A stretch of 64,000 bases of DNA from Streptomyces sp. RPA4-2 (GCF_012273515.2 NZ_CP050975.2:5704001-5768000), one strand, 5' to 3'. Numbered from the stretch's first letter, positions 7,648 through 16,393 are shown. Made by a program: numbers and translations. Notes: generated by a model from the letters alone, not told the origin.

Positions 7648-8421
7648 GTGACCAGCGAGAACCAGCAGACTGGCGATCTGACGCCTGATGAACTGCCCTA
7701 TCACCAGGTGTTGTTGGGGGGCACGGCTTGGGCCTCACTCGGCACCGCGAGAGGGAACGGCGGATTTCTGTCGGCCACGCTGCCCCGCCTTCTCGATGCG
7801 GACCCGACGGTTCAGATCCGGGCCATCAGCGAGCTGGAGCCGGTGTGTCATCAGAACAGCTTCTACGAAGCCACGCTCCCCGTGGCGCTGTACGTGGCCG
7901 CGATCCTCGCCCACCCCGCGACGGCGGCCGTCGGGCCTGCCCGTCGGGCTGACTCGGAAAGAGACTGTCCGGTGAGGGCGTCCCTGCTGGACTGGCTTGG
8001 ATCACTCGCCTACGACGCCGACGACGAGTGCCTTGCCATCGCCGAGCGTCACTTCGATGGTGACGACCTCGACGACTATCCAGAAATGCGTGTCTTTCTG
8101 GACCACCGCCCCACGTTCTACGGTGCCGTTTCAGCTTTCCTGGGCCACGAAGACACTGCTGTTCGTGAGGCCGCGGTCGTCGCCGCCATCCCCTTGACTG
8201 AGCATCCTGCCCTCATTGGCCACAGAGACGAACTTGGACGCCGCATCCATCGCCTCCTCGCTACAAGTACCAACCGCTACAACCGCAACCGCTGTCTGGA
8301 CGCACTCAAGAACTGGGGCTACGACATCGCTGCCGTGGAGAGTCCCGCTGACGTTGCCGCACGCGTTCGGTACGTCCGTGACGTTTGGACTGGTGGCTGT
8401 ACGGAGGAACCCCCGTTCTGA
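7648..8421 (+). CDS. Hypothetical protein, HEAT-repeat-like
   Basis: 257 aa, no signal peptide or membrane segment. The pattern LPRLLDADPTVQIRAISELE, VRASLLDWLGSLAYDADDEC and AFLGHEDTAVREAAVVAAIPL is that of paired amphipathic helices, as in HEAT repeats, with a conserved-looking HQNSFYEATLPVALYVAAIL segment. I do not recognise a specific family. Similar soluble HEAT-like proteins in Streptomyces are often orphan genes, and some act as immunity or binding proteins, but nothing here proves that. GTG 7648 is the probable start. First gene of the right inserted unit, 118 bp ahead of DUF4291 on the same strand. Confidence 0.6.
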   Translation: MTSENQQTGDLTPDELPYHQVLLGGTAWASLGTARGNGGFLSATLPRLLDADPTVQIRAISELEPVCHQNSFYEATLPVALYVAAILAHPATAAVGPARRADSERDCPVRASLLDWLGSLAYDADDECLAIAERHFDGDDLDDYPEMRVFLDHRPTFYGAVSAFLGHEDTAVREAAVVAAIPLTEHPALIGHRDELGRRIHRLLATSTNRYNRNRCLDALKNWGYDIAAVESPADVAARVRYVRDVWTGGCTEEPPF

Positions 8422-8538
8422 CGTCGGACGCCACTGGGCCAGTACGGGCGGCTGCCTGCTGCCAACGTGCTCCGTCACGTCTATCAGCGGTCGAAAATTC
8501 GGTGGTCGCCTGAGCCGGCCGGGCTCACGCTGTACGCC

Positions 8539-9132
8539 ATGGAAGAACCGCACCGCAGGATCCGCGCGCTCCACACGGCGTCCACGATCACCGTCTACCA
8601 GGCCTACCGCCCGGAGATAGGCGGCCCCGCCGCCCGCAATGGCCGTTTCCCCGCCGCTTGGAAGCCTGACCGCATGACGTGGATTAAACCCAGCTTTATG
8701 TGGATGATGTACCGCTCTGGCTGGGGCATGAAGGAGGGTCAGGAGACTGTCCTCGCCGTCGAGATCACCCGCGACGGATTCGACTGGGCGCTGCGCCATG
8801 CCTGCCTGTCGCATTACGTCCGCGGACTGCATCCCGATCGCAGCGCCTGGCAACGTGACCTCAAGCGCGCGCCGGCCCGCGTCCAGTGGGATCCCGAACG
8901 CGATCTGCACCTGCGTCCCCTGCCGTACCGCTCGCTGCAACTGGGGCTCTCGGGCGAGGCGTCGACGCGGTACGCGGACGAGTGGATCATCTCCATCAGT
9001 GACGTGACCCCGCTCGCCCACGAGATCCACGCACTCGTCAAGGACGGAGACCTGGACGCGGCGAGCCGACTACTTCCTCAGGAGCAGGGATACCCCGCTG
9101 GCGAAGAGGTCCTGGCCCACCTGAGTTCCTGA
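8539..9132 (+). CDS. DUF4291 family protein (intact copy)
   Basis: 197 aa, full length for the family, function unknown. ATG 8539 (MEEPHRRIRALH) is chosen because the split paralogue begins at the equivalent methionine (MEEPQRSIRAVH). Conserved stretches are YQAYRPEIG, GRFPAAWKPDRMTWIKPSF, RVQWDPERDL and PYRSLQLGLSGEA, then a C-terminal DVTPLAHEIHALV. It lies within the right inserted unit, close to its end, and is a paralogue of the gene the insert disrupts, so the cell keeps one complete DUF4291 gene. Confidence 0.88.
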   Translation: MEEPHRRIRALHTASTITVYQAYRPEIGGPAARNGRFPAAWKPDRMTWIKPSFMWMMYRSGWGMKEGQETVLAVEITRDGFDWALRHACLSHYVRGLHPDRSAWQRDLKRAPARVQWDPERDLHLRPLPYRSLQLGLSGEASTRYADEWIISISDVTPLAHEIHALVKDGDLDAASRLLPQEQGYPAGEEVLAHLSS

Positions 9133-9180
9133 CCGGCAACAGGAGCACAACCGCCGGGACCACCCACAAGCCACATCGCG

Positions 9181-9214
9181 GCAAACGTCTGCGAACGCTG
9201 CTTGATGATCCACG
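9181..9214. repeat. Right junction: terminal inverted repeat plus 9-bp direct repeat
   Basis: 9181-9205 (GCAAACG ... GCTGCTTGA) is the inverted partner of 3017-3041. The 9-mer TGATCCACG at 9206-9214 differs from the other two copies at one base. DUF4291 coding sequence resumes immediately. Confidence 0.75.
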
Positions 9215-9353
9215 TCATCCTGTCCCGCTTCCACGCGGCGGGGAAACGGCCTTCCCGGGCGGCGGGCAGGCCGATCTCCGGCGAGTACGCCTGGTAGACG
9301 GTGACCGTGGATTCCCCGTGGACCGCACGGATTGAGCGTTGAGGTTCTTCCAT
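9206..9353 (-). pseudogene. DUF4291 protein, N-terminal fragment (other half of the split gene)
   Basis: Starts ATG 9353 (MEEPQRSIRAVHGESTVTVY) and matches the first 49 residues of the intact copy through RMTWI, then runs into element-end sequence (IKQRSQTFAA...) with no family resemblance. Together with 2562-3016 it would reconstitute one DUF4291 gene on the minus strand with no missing codon, since TWI is the shared boundary. The upstream region differs from that of the intact copy. Confidence 0.85.
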
Positions 9354-9518
9354 GGGGTACAGCGTGGCGTCCGCCGCGTGCGGGCCGCCATCGAACTCGG
9401 GCTGTCCCGCCCGTACTTCGGAGGCGCGAGGGTGCGTATCACCGGCGCCTTGTGCGAGACCTCGGTACCGCCGGTGGTTGCGCCGCGCGCCTGTGCTGCC
9501 GGTTCGCCCGTCCTCGGA

Positions 9519-10625
9519 TCAGGCCCGCAGACCCTTGAGCCCGTCGTAGGCGGCCATCACCATCTCCAGCCCCCGGTTGTCTTCCGCGGGTTCGCGCATC
9601 TGATGCGTCACGTAGGCCACCGTCATACGGGCCTCGGGGTCGATCACGACCAGTGAACCACCCCAGCCGCCCCACCCGTAGGTGTGGTCGAACAGCCCGT
9701 AGCCCAGGCCCCAACGGATGGGCATGCCCAGGACGCGGTCCTCGCCGCTGAACTGCTCCTGCCTCGCACGGTCACAGCCCGCCCGCGACAGCAGTCGCGT
9801 CCCGCGCACCGTTCCTCCGCAGGCCATCACCGACTGTACGAGGCCGACCGAGCGGGCGTTGCCGACTCCGTTCGCCGCGGGGATCTGCGCACGCCGCCAG
9901 GCCACGCTGTTGCCGTCACGGAGCCGTACACGGGTCGCGGCGGTGGGAGGCGTCTTGCCGCTGGACGAGCCCGCGACGTAGTCCTCGTCCCGGCCGGCCG
10001 GCGGGATCGCGAGTGCCACCCGGTGGTCGTGCTCGGCGGGCAGCCCGATGTGGAAGTCGGCGCCCAGCGGCCCGGCCACCTCCTCCGCGAAGAATTCGCC
10101 CAGGCTACGGCCGGTGATCCGGCGTACGACCTCGCCCACGAGAAACCCCTGGGTGAGCGAGTGGTACCCGGCCGTGCTTCCCGGCTCCCACTGCGGAGTC
10201 CGCGCGGCCAGCCGTGCCGTGGCGGACGGCCAGTCGTAGAGGTCCTCGATCGGCCCGTCCCAGTCGGGCAGGCCCGCGGTGTGCGCGAGCAGATGCCGTA
10301 CCAGCACCTTCTCCTTGCCCGCCCTGGCGAATTCGGGCCAGTACCGGCCGACCGGCGCGGCCAGGTCGAGCTCGCCACGGTCGGCCAGGACCAGCGCGCA
10401 GAGCGCCGTCATCGTCTTGGTGACGGACCAGACATTGGTGATCGTGTCCCGCTGCCACGGGATCGTGCGGTCCGCGTCGGCGAACCCGCCCCAGACGTCC
10501 ACCACCGGTTCGCCGTCCACGAAGACGGCCACCGAGGCGCCCGCGTCCCCTTCGTCCAACAACGCGGACAGCGCGCTGGGCACGGCGTTGAACAGGTCGT
10601 CGTACGAGCCCTGGATGTCGGCCAT
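9519..10625 (-). CDS. Serine hydrolase, class C beta-lactamase/EstB-like
   Basis: 368 aa cytoplasmic-type member of the beta-lactamase fold (peptidase S12-like) family, probably an esterase or peptidase. The catalytic SxxK is SVTK (about residue 67), a YHS tyrosine motif replaces YxN, and the C-terminal KTG-equivalent is the Gly-rich YGWGGWGGS. No signal peptide: the protein starts MADIQGSYDDLF. ATG 10623-10625 is the only sensible start. Flanked by the DUF4291 remnant and a divergent VOC gene 112 bp away. The substrate is unknown. Confidence 0.88.
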   Translation of the reverse strand: MADIQGSYDDLFNAVPSALSALLDEGDAGASVAVFVDGEPVVDVWGGFADADRTIPWQRDTITNVWSVTKTMTALCALVLADRGELDLAAPVGRYWPEFARAGKEKVLVRHLLAHTAGLPDWDGPIEDLYDWPSATARLAARTPQWEPGSTAGYHSLTQGFLVGEVVRRITGRSLGEFFAEEVAGPLGADFHIGLPAEHDHRVALAIPPAGRDEDYVAGSSSGKTPPTAATRVRLRDGNSVAWRRAQIPAANGVGNARSVGLVQSVMACGGTVRGTRLLSRAGCDRARQEQFSGEDRVLGMPIRWGLGYGLFDHTYGWGGWGGSLVVIDPEARMTVAYVTHQMREPAEDNRGLEMVMAAYDGLKGLRA

Positions 10626-10737
10626 GCCTGGTTTCTAGCCCCCGACGGCCCGGCGGGGCAGCCGAATTCCCGGGCAGCGGACACTCGGTTCGACGCACGC
10701 CGCGCCGGGCCGGGGCCGTCTCCGTACACTGACGGGC

Positions 10738-11121
10738 ATGGCATGCCGCATCAGCGAGTTGGTCATCGACGTCGCCGACCCCGACCGGCTCGCCGCCTTC
10801 TGGAGCGAGGTCCTCGGCTACGTCGAACTCGGCCGGGAGGACGACGGAAGCATCGAGATCGGGCCGCCCGACACCGGCTTCGGCGGCCCGCAGCCCACCC
10901 TCGTCCTCAGCCCCAGCAGCGCGCCGCGGACCGGCAAGCTCCGACTGCACATCGACGTCAACGCCACCGACCGCGACCAGGACGCCGAGCTGGAGCGGCT
11001 GCTCGCGCTCGGCGCCACGCCCGTCGACGTCGGTCAGACCGGCACCGAGAACTGGCACGTCCTGGCCGACCCGGAAGGCAACGAATTCTGCCTCCTGCGC
11101 ACCCGGCTCCAGCCCCTCTGA
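10738..11121 (+). CDS. VOC (glyoxalase/bleomycin-resistance fold) protein
   Basis: 127 aa, a paired beta-alpha-beta-beta-beta fold: ISELVIDVADPDRLAAFWSEVLGYVE at the start and LRLHIDVNATDRDQDAELERLLALGA in the second half, ending WHVLADPEGNEFCLL. The glyoxalase-type histidine in the first motif is replaced by Glu (ISELVIDV), while His in LRLHIDV and Glu in GNEFCLL are kept. The role could be metal-dependent lyase, dioxygenase or ligand sequestration; the family does not decide it. Confidence 0.85.
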   Translation: MACRISELVIDVADPDRLAAFWSEVLGYVELGREDDGSIEIGPPDTGFGGPQPTLVLSPSSAPRTGKLRLHIDVNATDRDQDAELERLLALGATPVDVGQTGTENWHVLADPEGNEFCLLRTRLQPL

Positions 11122-11451
11122 CCACGGGCGCCCGGCCCTTCCGGCCACGGGCACCCGGATTGGCCCGCGGGTCCAGTGGCAGGTGATGGACGGAGGAAAG
11201 CCGTCCACGTTCACCGATGTCGGGCTGTGGTCCCGCCCGGCATCCATGTACAGGCCGTCGCCGGTCCTGTCCCGCATTCGCCGAGCGGGTTCGTGAAGGC
11301 GAGCCCGTAGACGGTTCCGGCTCCGTAGGCGGTGGTCGCTGCCGCGATCCCGATCACCGCCCAAGCGGCCGATCCGCGTTCACGGCCCCCTCCCTTCACC
11401 GGTGTTCAAGCCGGTCGACCGTGGTCGTAGGCCTGACGGTGCGGTGCGGCG
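11122..11451. other. 330-bp interval with one possible small gene
   Basis: Between the VOC gene and the hypothetical gene at 11452. Apart from the small frame at 11211-11399 listed next and a short direct repeat after the VOC stop, nothing was recognised. Confidence 0.4.
11211..11399 (-). CDS. Possible small single-pass membrane protein
   Basis: 62 codons with one plausible hydrophobic helix (SAAWAVIGIAAATTAYGAGT, residues about 10-29), then a tail with two cysteines. GTG start at 11399; the purine-rich AAGGGAGGGGG lies inside the first codons rather than upstream, which weakens the call. Could be chance. Confidence 0.3.
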   Translation of the reverse strand: MKGGGRERGSAAWAVIGIAAATTAYGAGTVYGLAFTNPLGECGTGPATACTWMPGGTTARHR

Positions 11452-12249
11452 TCAGCTGCGTCGCCGCCACCAGCGCCGCTTCGGTCCGGCTGCCCGAGGC
11501 GCGGCTCCGGCCTCGTCAGGAGCTGACGTGCTGTTGGACGGGACGGCGGTCAGGGCAGCGCGGATGCGGTCGAAGGGGGCAACGGTGTGATGGTCGCCGG
11601 ATGGCAGCGTCACTCCGACGCAGACCAGCTTGAAACTGTTGTCACCGAGGGGCGCGCCGATGAACACCGGTGCGCCCACGCACCCTTGCGGCAGGTCTCC
11701 GATCCACCGGACGACGCCGTCGCCCGCGCGTGTGATCTGCCCGATCACGACAGCCTGCTCCCGAGGGCTGTCCCCGTCGGTGACGTGACCCAGCAGGTAG
11801 GCCGGGACCGGCGATTCACCGAGGCCGGCGATGTCCTGTTCCGTGGCTGCGATGCCGTCGGTGATCTCGTCGGTCGTCCAGTGCCAGCCCTTGCGGGCGC
11901 CGTGCGCGTGCAGCCCGGTGGACGGCATGACCGCCACCCCCAGATCACCGAGATGCGTCCACCCCTCGGCGAAGTCGAGCATCATCAGCTTCTGAGCGCT
12001 CATCACGGGTGCGCACAGTTCAGGGCGCAGGGTGAACTCGGCCAACTCGACTCGCGCCGGTTCACTGGCGGTCACGAGGTACTGCCGGATGACCTCGCCG
12101 TCGGAGGTCGTCTCCACGAGTTCGTTGAACCAGAAGGCCGTCGCGTGCTGTTCCTCCCGGTGAGCTCGCTGGAAGGGAAGCGTCGAGCGGCCGACGTGAT
12201 CGACTATCGCGTCGATGGTCGCGCTGGAAGGGCCGGGCAGGTCGGACAT
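11452..12249 (-). CDS. Hypothetical protein with trypsin-like-fold features
   Basis: 265 aa from ATG 12249 (MSDLPGPSS); the frame is open upstream but without a better start. Late residues read GCVGAPVFIGAPLG then FKLVCVGVTLPSGDHHTVAPF, the layout of the S1 protease serine loop and last strand, and HATAFWFNE resembles the opening of such folds. The GxSGxP nucleophile is absent, so if the fold is right it is a pseudo-protease. No export signal. The C-terminus is basic (PKRRWWRRRS). I do not recognise a characterised family. Confidence 0.55.
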   Translation of the reverse strand: MSDLPGPSSATIDAIVDHVGRSTLPFQRAHREEQHATAFWFNELVETTSDGEVIRQYLVTASEPARVELAEFTLRPELCAPVMSAQKLMMLDFAEGWTHLGDLGVAVMPSTGLHAHGARKGWHWTTDEITDGIAATEQDIAGLGESPVPAYLLGHVTDGDSPREQAVVIGQITRAGDGVVRWIGDLPQGCVGAPVFIGAPLGDNSFKLVCVGVTLPSGDHHTVAPFDRIRAALTAVPSNSTSAPDEAGAAPRAAGPKRRWWRRRS

Positions 12250-12426
12250 GGACCGAGAGGCTAACGGATCCGTGATCACGGGGCGAGATCCGGCGCCGTG
12301 ATCACGGCAGGGCCCGTCCACGCACCCTACGGTCCCCGGTTCGGTGATCCTCGCTGCCCCTGAGAGATGACCGGCGATCTTGGCAGGCAGGCATCATGGG
12401 AGTCCGACGCTGGAGGAGTGACGCCC

Positions 12427-12813
12427 ATGAGACTGGTACCGGACCCCGGGTACGGCGAAGTGGATCTCTCCGCCTCGGCGGAGGAGTTGACGAGGCTGGC
12501 GAGCGCGGTGGCCCAGGGCGAGGGGCTGGTCGGCTCCACCTTTTCGCCGGGTGGGAATGCCTTGGCCGGGGTCGAGGTCAGAGGTACTTCCGGCCCCGGT
12601 GTCCTCATCCACCGGGACGCCGAGCGGCAGATCCTTGTGATCAGCGGTGACTCCGCCGGCAGGGCAGTACTCGCGGAGAGTCTGCGGGAGATGGCCACGG
12701 CCGAGGGCGGCGGCCACCTCCACATCGACTACTTCCCCGGGCACTTCTACCTCGCCGAAGGGTCACTGCCCGTGGTGGTCAACAGCCCGCACGGAGGCAT
12801 GCCGGCCCGGTGA
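12427..12813 (+). CDS. Hypothetical protein, Imm32-like
   Basis: 128 aa. ATG 12427 (MRLVPDPGYGEVDLSASAEE) has GGAGGAG at good spacing. The pattern YGEVDLSASAEELTRLASAV ... GVLIHRDAERQILVISGD ... LAESLREMA resembles the small alpha/beta proteins annotated as Imm32-type immunity proteins in Streptomyces. That is a recollection of the pattern, not a search result. No partner toxin gene is adjacent. It is divergent from the pseudo-protease-like gene. Confidence 0.55.
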   Translation: MRLVPDPGYGEVDLSASAEELTRLASAVAQGEGLVGSTFSPGGNALAGVEVRGTSGPGVLIHRDAERQILVISGDSAGRAVLAESLREMATAEGGGHLHIDYFPGHFYLAEGSLPVVVNSPHGGMPAR

Positions 12814-12924
12814 GTGGGCGTTTCGCCGCTGCGATCGGTGAACGCAGTGACCAGCGACGGGTGGCACTGCGCACGAGAACCGAGCCACAGCACCCGGTGG
12901 AACGGGCCACGCCTCCGTCGCGGG

Positions 12925-15366
12925 TCATGCGTGCGGCAGAGGCTGTTCCGTCCAGACGGTCTTGCCGTCGTGGGTGTAGCGGGTGCCCCACCGCTCCGTG
13001 AGCTGCGCGACGAGGAAGAGCCCGCGTCCGCCCTCGTCCGTGCTGAGGGCCCGTCGGAGATGAGGGGAGGTGTGGCTGGCGTCCGACACCTCACAGATCA
13101 GGCCGTGCGTACGGATGAGGCGCAGGGTGACGGGGCCGTCCGCGTATCGGTAGGTGTTGGTGACGAGTTCGCTGGCGACCAGCTCGGTGGTGAAGGCCAT
13201 GTCCGCGAGCCCCCATTCGGTCAGTTTCGCCGTGGTCAGCTCCCTGGCACGGGCGGGGGCGGTCGCTTCCAGGGGCAGCTGCCAGGTGGCGACATCCTCG
13301 GGCGGCAGCACCCGGGTACGGGCGATGAGCAGCGCGACGTCGTCGGTGGGGAGGCGTTCCTTCGGCAGCAGCGCTTCGACCACGGAGCGGCAGGTGTCGT
13401 CCAGGGAATCGTCGGTGTGGGTGAGACATTCCTGCAGGCGCTCCAGCGCGGCGTCGATGTCGCTGTTGCGCGCCTCCAGAAGACCGTTGGTGTAGAGCGT
13501 GAGCAGGCTGCCCTCGGGGAGGTCGAGCTCGTACGTCTCGAACGGCAGCCCGCCAAGACCCAGCGGCGGACCGGCGGGCAGGTCGAGCACGGTCACCTCG
13601 CCGTCCGGGGTGGACACCATCGGTGCCGGGTGACCGGCGCGTGCCAGGGAGCAGCGCCGGGAGACCGGATCGTAGACCGCGTACACGCAGGTGGCCCCGA
13701 GCATCTGTTCCACCGCGGACCCGCCGTCGGTGTTCGCCTCCAGCTCGGTGGACAGCAGACTGACCAGATCGTCCAGCCGCGCCACCACCTCGTCCGGTTC
13801 CAGGTCGAGACTGGCCAGGGTGCGCACGGCGGCGCGCAGGCGGCCCATGGAGGCCGCGGCGTGGATCCCGTGGCCGACCACGTCTCCCACGACGAGCGCG
13901 ACCCGGGCCCCCGACAGCGGGATCACGTCGAACCAGTCACCGCCGATGCCCGGTTCACCGCTCGCCGGGAGGTACCGGCAGGCCACCTCGACGGCCGGCA
14001 GGTCGGACGCGGCGCTCGGCAGCAGACTGCGCTGCAGGGTCAGCGCGGCGCTCTGCTGCTGGGTGAAGCGGCGCGCGTTGTCGATGCAGACGGCCGCACG
14101 CGAGGAAAGCTCGTGGGCCACCGCGGCGTCGTCGTCCTCGAAGGGCTCCGAATGACGCACCCGCCACAGGCTCACCACGCCCAGGGCCAGGCCGCGAGCC
14201 ACCAAGGGCACCACGATCAGCGAGTGGACGCCGAGACCCATGGCGATCTCGATCCGCCGCCGGTCCATGGCGTACCACTCGGGCCGGAGGGACAGCAGCC
14301 GTTCGAGAATCGGGCGGCCCTCGGTGAGGCACCGCGCCTGCGGGGATCCCGGAAGGAGCGGGACGACCTCGCCCTCCTGGTACGGGACCCGGCGTTCCGG
14401 GGGCGAGAGGGCTACGCGGAGCAGCGCACCTGTCACACCGGGGCGCGGCTCGTCACCAAGCGTCACCGGTTTCAGGAGGTCCACCGAGCAGTAGTCGGCC
14501 AGGCCGTCGGCGGCCACCTCGGCCAGCTCCCGGGCCGTCTGCGCCACGTCCAGTGAGGTTCCGATCCGGGCGCTCGCCTCGTTCATCAGGGCGAGCCTGC
14601 GCCGGGCCCGGTGGCGGTCGGTCACGTCCTCGATCGTCTCGGCCACGCCGAGGACCCGGCCCGCGGGGTCTTCCATCCGGAACGCCGAGACGGAAACGAT
14701 CCGTTCCCGACCCGGATCATGGCGTGCGCGCGCCGACTGCTCCGTGAAGATCAACGGCTCGCCGGTCTCCAGGACGTGCCGTACCCGTTCCTCGGCCGGA
14801 CCCGCGTCCTCGTCGACCATGAATTCGCGAGGGCGGTGGCCCACCGGCGCCTCGGCCGGGACACCGCTCGCCTTCTCGATCGCGCGGTTGACCCGGATCA
14901 CTCTCCTGTCCGTGCCGTGGACCACCAGGCCGATCGGGGACCGGCGGTACAGGCCGTCGAGCAGCGCGCGGTCCCGCTGCCAGGCGATGACCTCCGCGGC
15001 GGGGGCGCCGACCAGGAACCACTCCTGAGCGTCCCCGTCCCGAGTGATCGCGCGGGCCCGGAAACCCATCTCCACCCGTTGCCCGTCGCGGTGCCGGACG
15101 GGCAGGACGCCGAACCAGCCTCCCGTCCGCATGGCCTCCACGACGACGGACCGCACGATCGGCAGGTCACGGGCGTCCACGAGGAGGTCCTGCCACACTC
15201 GCCCGAGCACTTCCTTGGCCGGATAGCCCAGCAATTCCTGGGCACGTGCGCTCCAGCCGACCACGGCGCCCCGATGGTCGAGCACGGCCGAGGCGCCGCG
15301 CCCGAGGGCGAACGGATCCTCGGGGCTCTCGCTGAAATGCATCGACGGCATCCCCATAGCCACCAC
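12925..15366 (-). CDS. PAS-PAS-GAF-SpoIIE phosphatase with HATPase domain
   Basis: 813 aa multidomain PP2C-type phosphatase of the RsbU/SpoIIE class. Two PAS domains (about 20-130 and 135-255; WSARAQELLGYPAKEVLGR, EDVTDRHRARRRL), a GAF domain (about 265-440; HSLIVVPLVARGLALGVVSL), the PP2C core (about 475-670; GGDWFDVIPLSG with the metal aspartate, LVVGDVVGHGIHAAASMGRLR, LARAGHPAPMV, LLTLYTNGL) and a C-terminal RsbW-like ATPase (about 690-805; ELVASELVTNTYRYA, GRGLFLVAQL). Such proteins dephosphorylate anti-anti-sigma factors in response to a sensed signal. No signal peptide, so cytoplasmic. The start could be GTG 15366 or ATG 15357. No anti-sigma partner lies next to it. Confidence 0.92.
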   Translation of the reverse strand: MVAMGMPSMHFSESPEDPFALGRGASAVLDHRGAVVGWSARAQELLGYPAKEVLGRVWQDLLVDARDLPIVRSVVVEAMRTGGWFGVLPVRHRDGQRVEMGFRARAITRDGDAQEWFLVGAPAAEVIAWQRDRALLDGLYRRSPIGLVVHGTDRRVIRVNRAIEKASGVPAEAPVGHRPREFMVDEDAGPAEERVRHVLETGEPLIFTEQSARARHDPGRERIVSVSAFRMEDPAGRVLGVAETIEDVTDRHRARRRLALMNEASARIGTSLDVAQTARELAEVAADGLADYCSVDLLKPVTLGDEPRPGVTGALLRVALSPPERRVPYQEGEVVPLLPGSPQARCLTEGRPILERLLSLRPEWYAMDRRRIEIAMGLGVHSLIVVPLVARGLALGVVSLWRVRHSEPFEDDDAAVAHELSSRAAVCIDNARRFTQQQSAALTLQRSLLPSAASDLPAVEVACRYLPASGEPGIGGDWFDVIPLSGARVALVVGDVVGHGIHAAASMGRLRAAVRTLASLDLEPDEVVARLDDLVSLLSTELEANTDGGSAVEQMLGATCVYAVYDPVSRRCSLARAGHPAPMVSTPDGEVTVLDLPAGPPLGLGGLPFETYELDLPEGSLLTLYTNGLLEARNSDIDAALERLQECLTHTDDSLDDTCRSVVEALLPKERLPTDDVALLIARTRVLPPEDVATWQLPLEATAPARARELTTAKLTEWGLADMAFTTELVASELVTNTYRYADGPVTLRLIRTHGLICEVSDASHTSPHLRRALSTDEGGRGLFLVAQLTERWGTRYTHDGKTVWTEQPLPHA

Positions 15367-15664
15367 CTTGCCTACGTGACTTCGATGTTCCTCCCAGCGG
15401 TCTCCGTCCGCGACTCTCCCGTCGACTCGGCCGGTGGTCCGGCAGGAGCGACACGGCGACGCTCGGTGCGGGCGACGAGGGGGGTGATCACGTTCGTTGT
15501 CCCGGTGGGACGACTTGGCCGTGGCGCCACGCCGATGACGATCAATGCCCCGGCCGGCCGGGGGCGACCGTCACGCGGCCGCAACCACGCGCGCCGGTCA
15601 CCCGCGTATGAGGGATCCGGTCAGCAGCGCGTTCGATGTCGTCGCGACGTCCAGCGTGAGCGGC
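15367..15664. other. Intergenic, nothing recognised
   Basis: About 300 bp between the phosphatase start and the msrA stop (both minus strand). Presumably contains the phosphatase promoter. A 24-codon frame overlapping the msrA stop (ATG at 15672) was seen but not supported. Confidence 0.4.
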
Positions 15665-16333
15665 TCAGCCATCCGCCTCGGCCACGCCGATCGGGCACGA
15701 GACACCGGTCCCGCCGATCCCGCAGTAACCGTCGATGTTGCGGTGAAGATACTGCTGGTGGCACGCCTCCGCCGGATAGAAGGTGCGGCCCTGCGCCGGG
15801 AGCAGTTCCGTGGTGATCGTGCCGTAGCCCGAGCGGGTGAGGACCTTCTGGTAGGCCTCGCGGGAGGCGCTCGCGGCGGCTGCCTGGGCGGGGGTGTGGG
15901 TGTAGACGGCGGAGCGGTACTGCGTGCCGGAGTCGTTGCCCTGGCGGAAGCCCTGGGTCGGGTTGTGGGACTCCCAGAAGAGTTTCAGGAGCTCCTCGTA
16001 CGAGACCTCGGCCGGGTCGTGGACCACGCGGACGGCCTCCGTGTGGCCGGTCAGGCCCGAGCAGACCTCCTCGTAGGTGGGGTTCTCGGTGAAGCCGCCC
16101 TGGTAGCCGACGAGGGTCGTGTACACCCCCTTCGGCAGCTGCCAGAACTTGCGCTCGGCGCCCCAGAAACAGCCGAGGCCGAAGTCGGCGATCTCCAGGC
16201 CCTCGGGGTAGGGGCCGAGGAGGGTGGTACCGAGGACCGTGTGCCGGTCGGGGACCGTGAAGATCGGCTCGGACCGGCCGGACAGGGCCTGCTCGGCGGT
16301 CGGGAGCTGCGGGGTGCGGCTGTACAGGAACAT
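15665..16333 (-). CDS. msrA: Peptide methionine sulfoxide reductase MsrA
   Basis: Reduces the S-epimer of methionine sulfoxide in proteins, using thioredoxin. 222 aa. Catalytic motif [13 protein letters not shown] (about residue 55), then [20 protein letters not shown], the [11 protein letters not shown] motif and [15 protein letters not shown]. The resolving-cysteine tail is [18 protein letters not shown] 16333 (MFLYSRTPQ) has GGAGA upstream; the frame extends to 16351 but that part lacks a ribosome site. Single gene, preceded by a terminator. Confidence 0.97.
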   Translation of the reverse strand: MFLYSRTPQLPTAEQALSGRSEPIFTVPDRHTVLGTTLLGPYPEGLEIADFGLGCFWGAERKFWQLPKGVYTTLVGYQGGFTENPTYEEVCSGLTGHTEAVRVVHDPAEVSYEELLKLFWESHNPTQGFRQGNDSGTQYRSAVYTHTPAQAAAASASREAYQKVLTRSGYGTITTELLPAQGRTFYPAEACHQQYLHRNIDGYCGIGGTGVSCPIGVAEADG

Positions 16334-16393
16334 GCGGTCTCCACGGGTCACGAGGGCACGAGGAAGGGGGGTGGGGTCCGCCGGCTACAACGC

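Larger units (their letters stand above)
7546..9205. mobile_element. Right TIR-bounded unit (about 1.7 kb) carrying an intact DUF4291 gene
   Basis: Same end sequences as the left unit (start like 3017-3041, end 9181-9205) and flanked by TGATCCAGG and TGATCCACG. It carries only two genes, a HEAT-like hypothetical protein and an intact DUF4291 gene, and no recombinase. Shared flanking 9-mers suggest that two units landed in tandem at one site or that one unit duplicated and diverged. Confidence 0.6.

Noticed and set aside
15600..15672. 24-codon frame overlapping the msrA stop
   Set aside because: It has an ATG overlap with TGA but no ribosome site, conservation or recognisable product.
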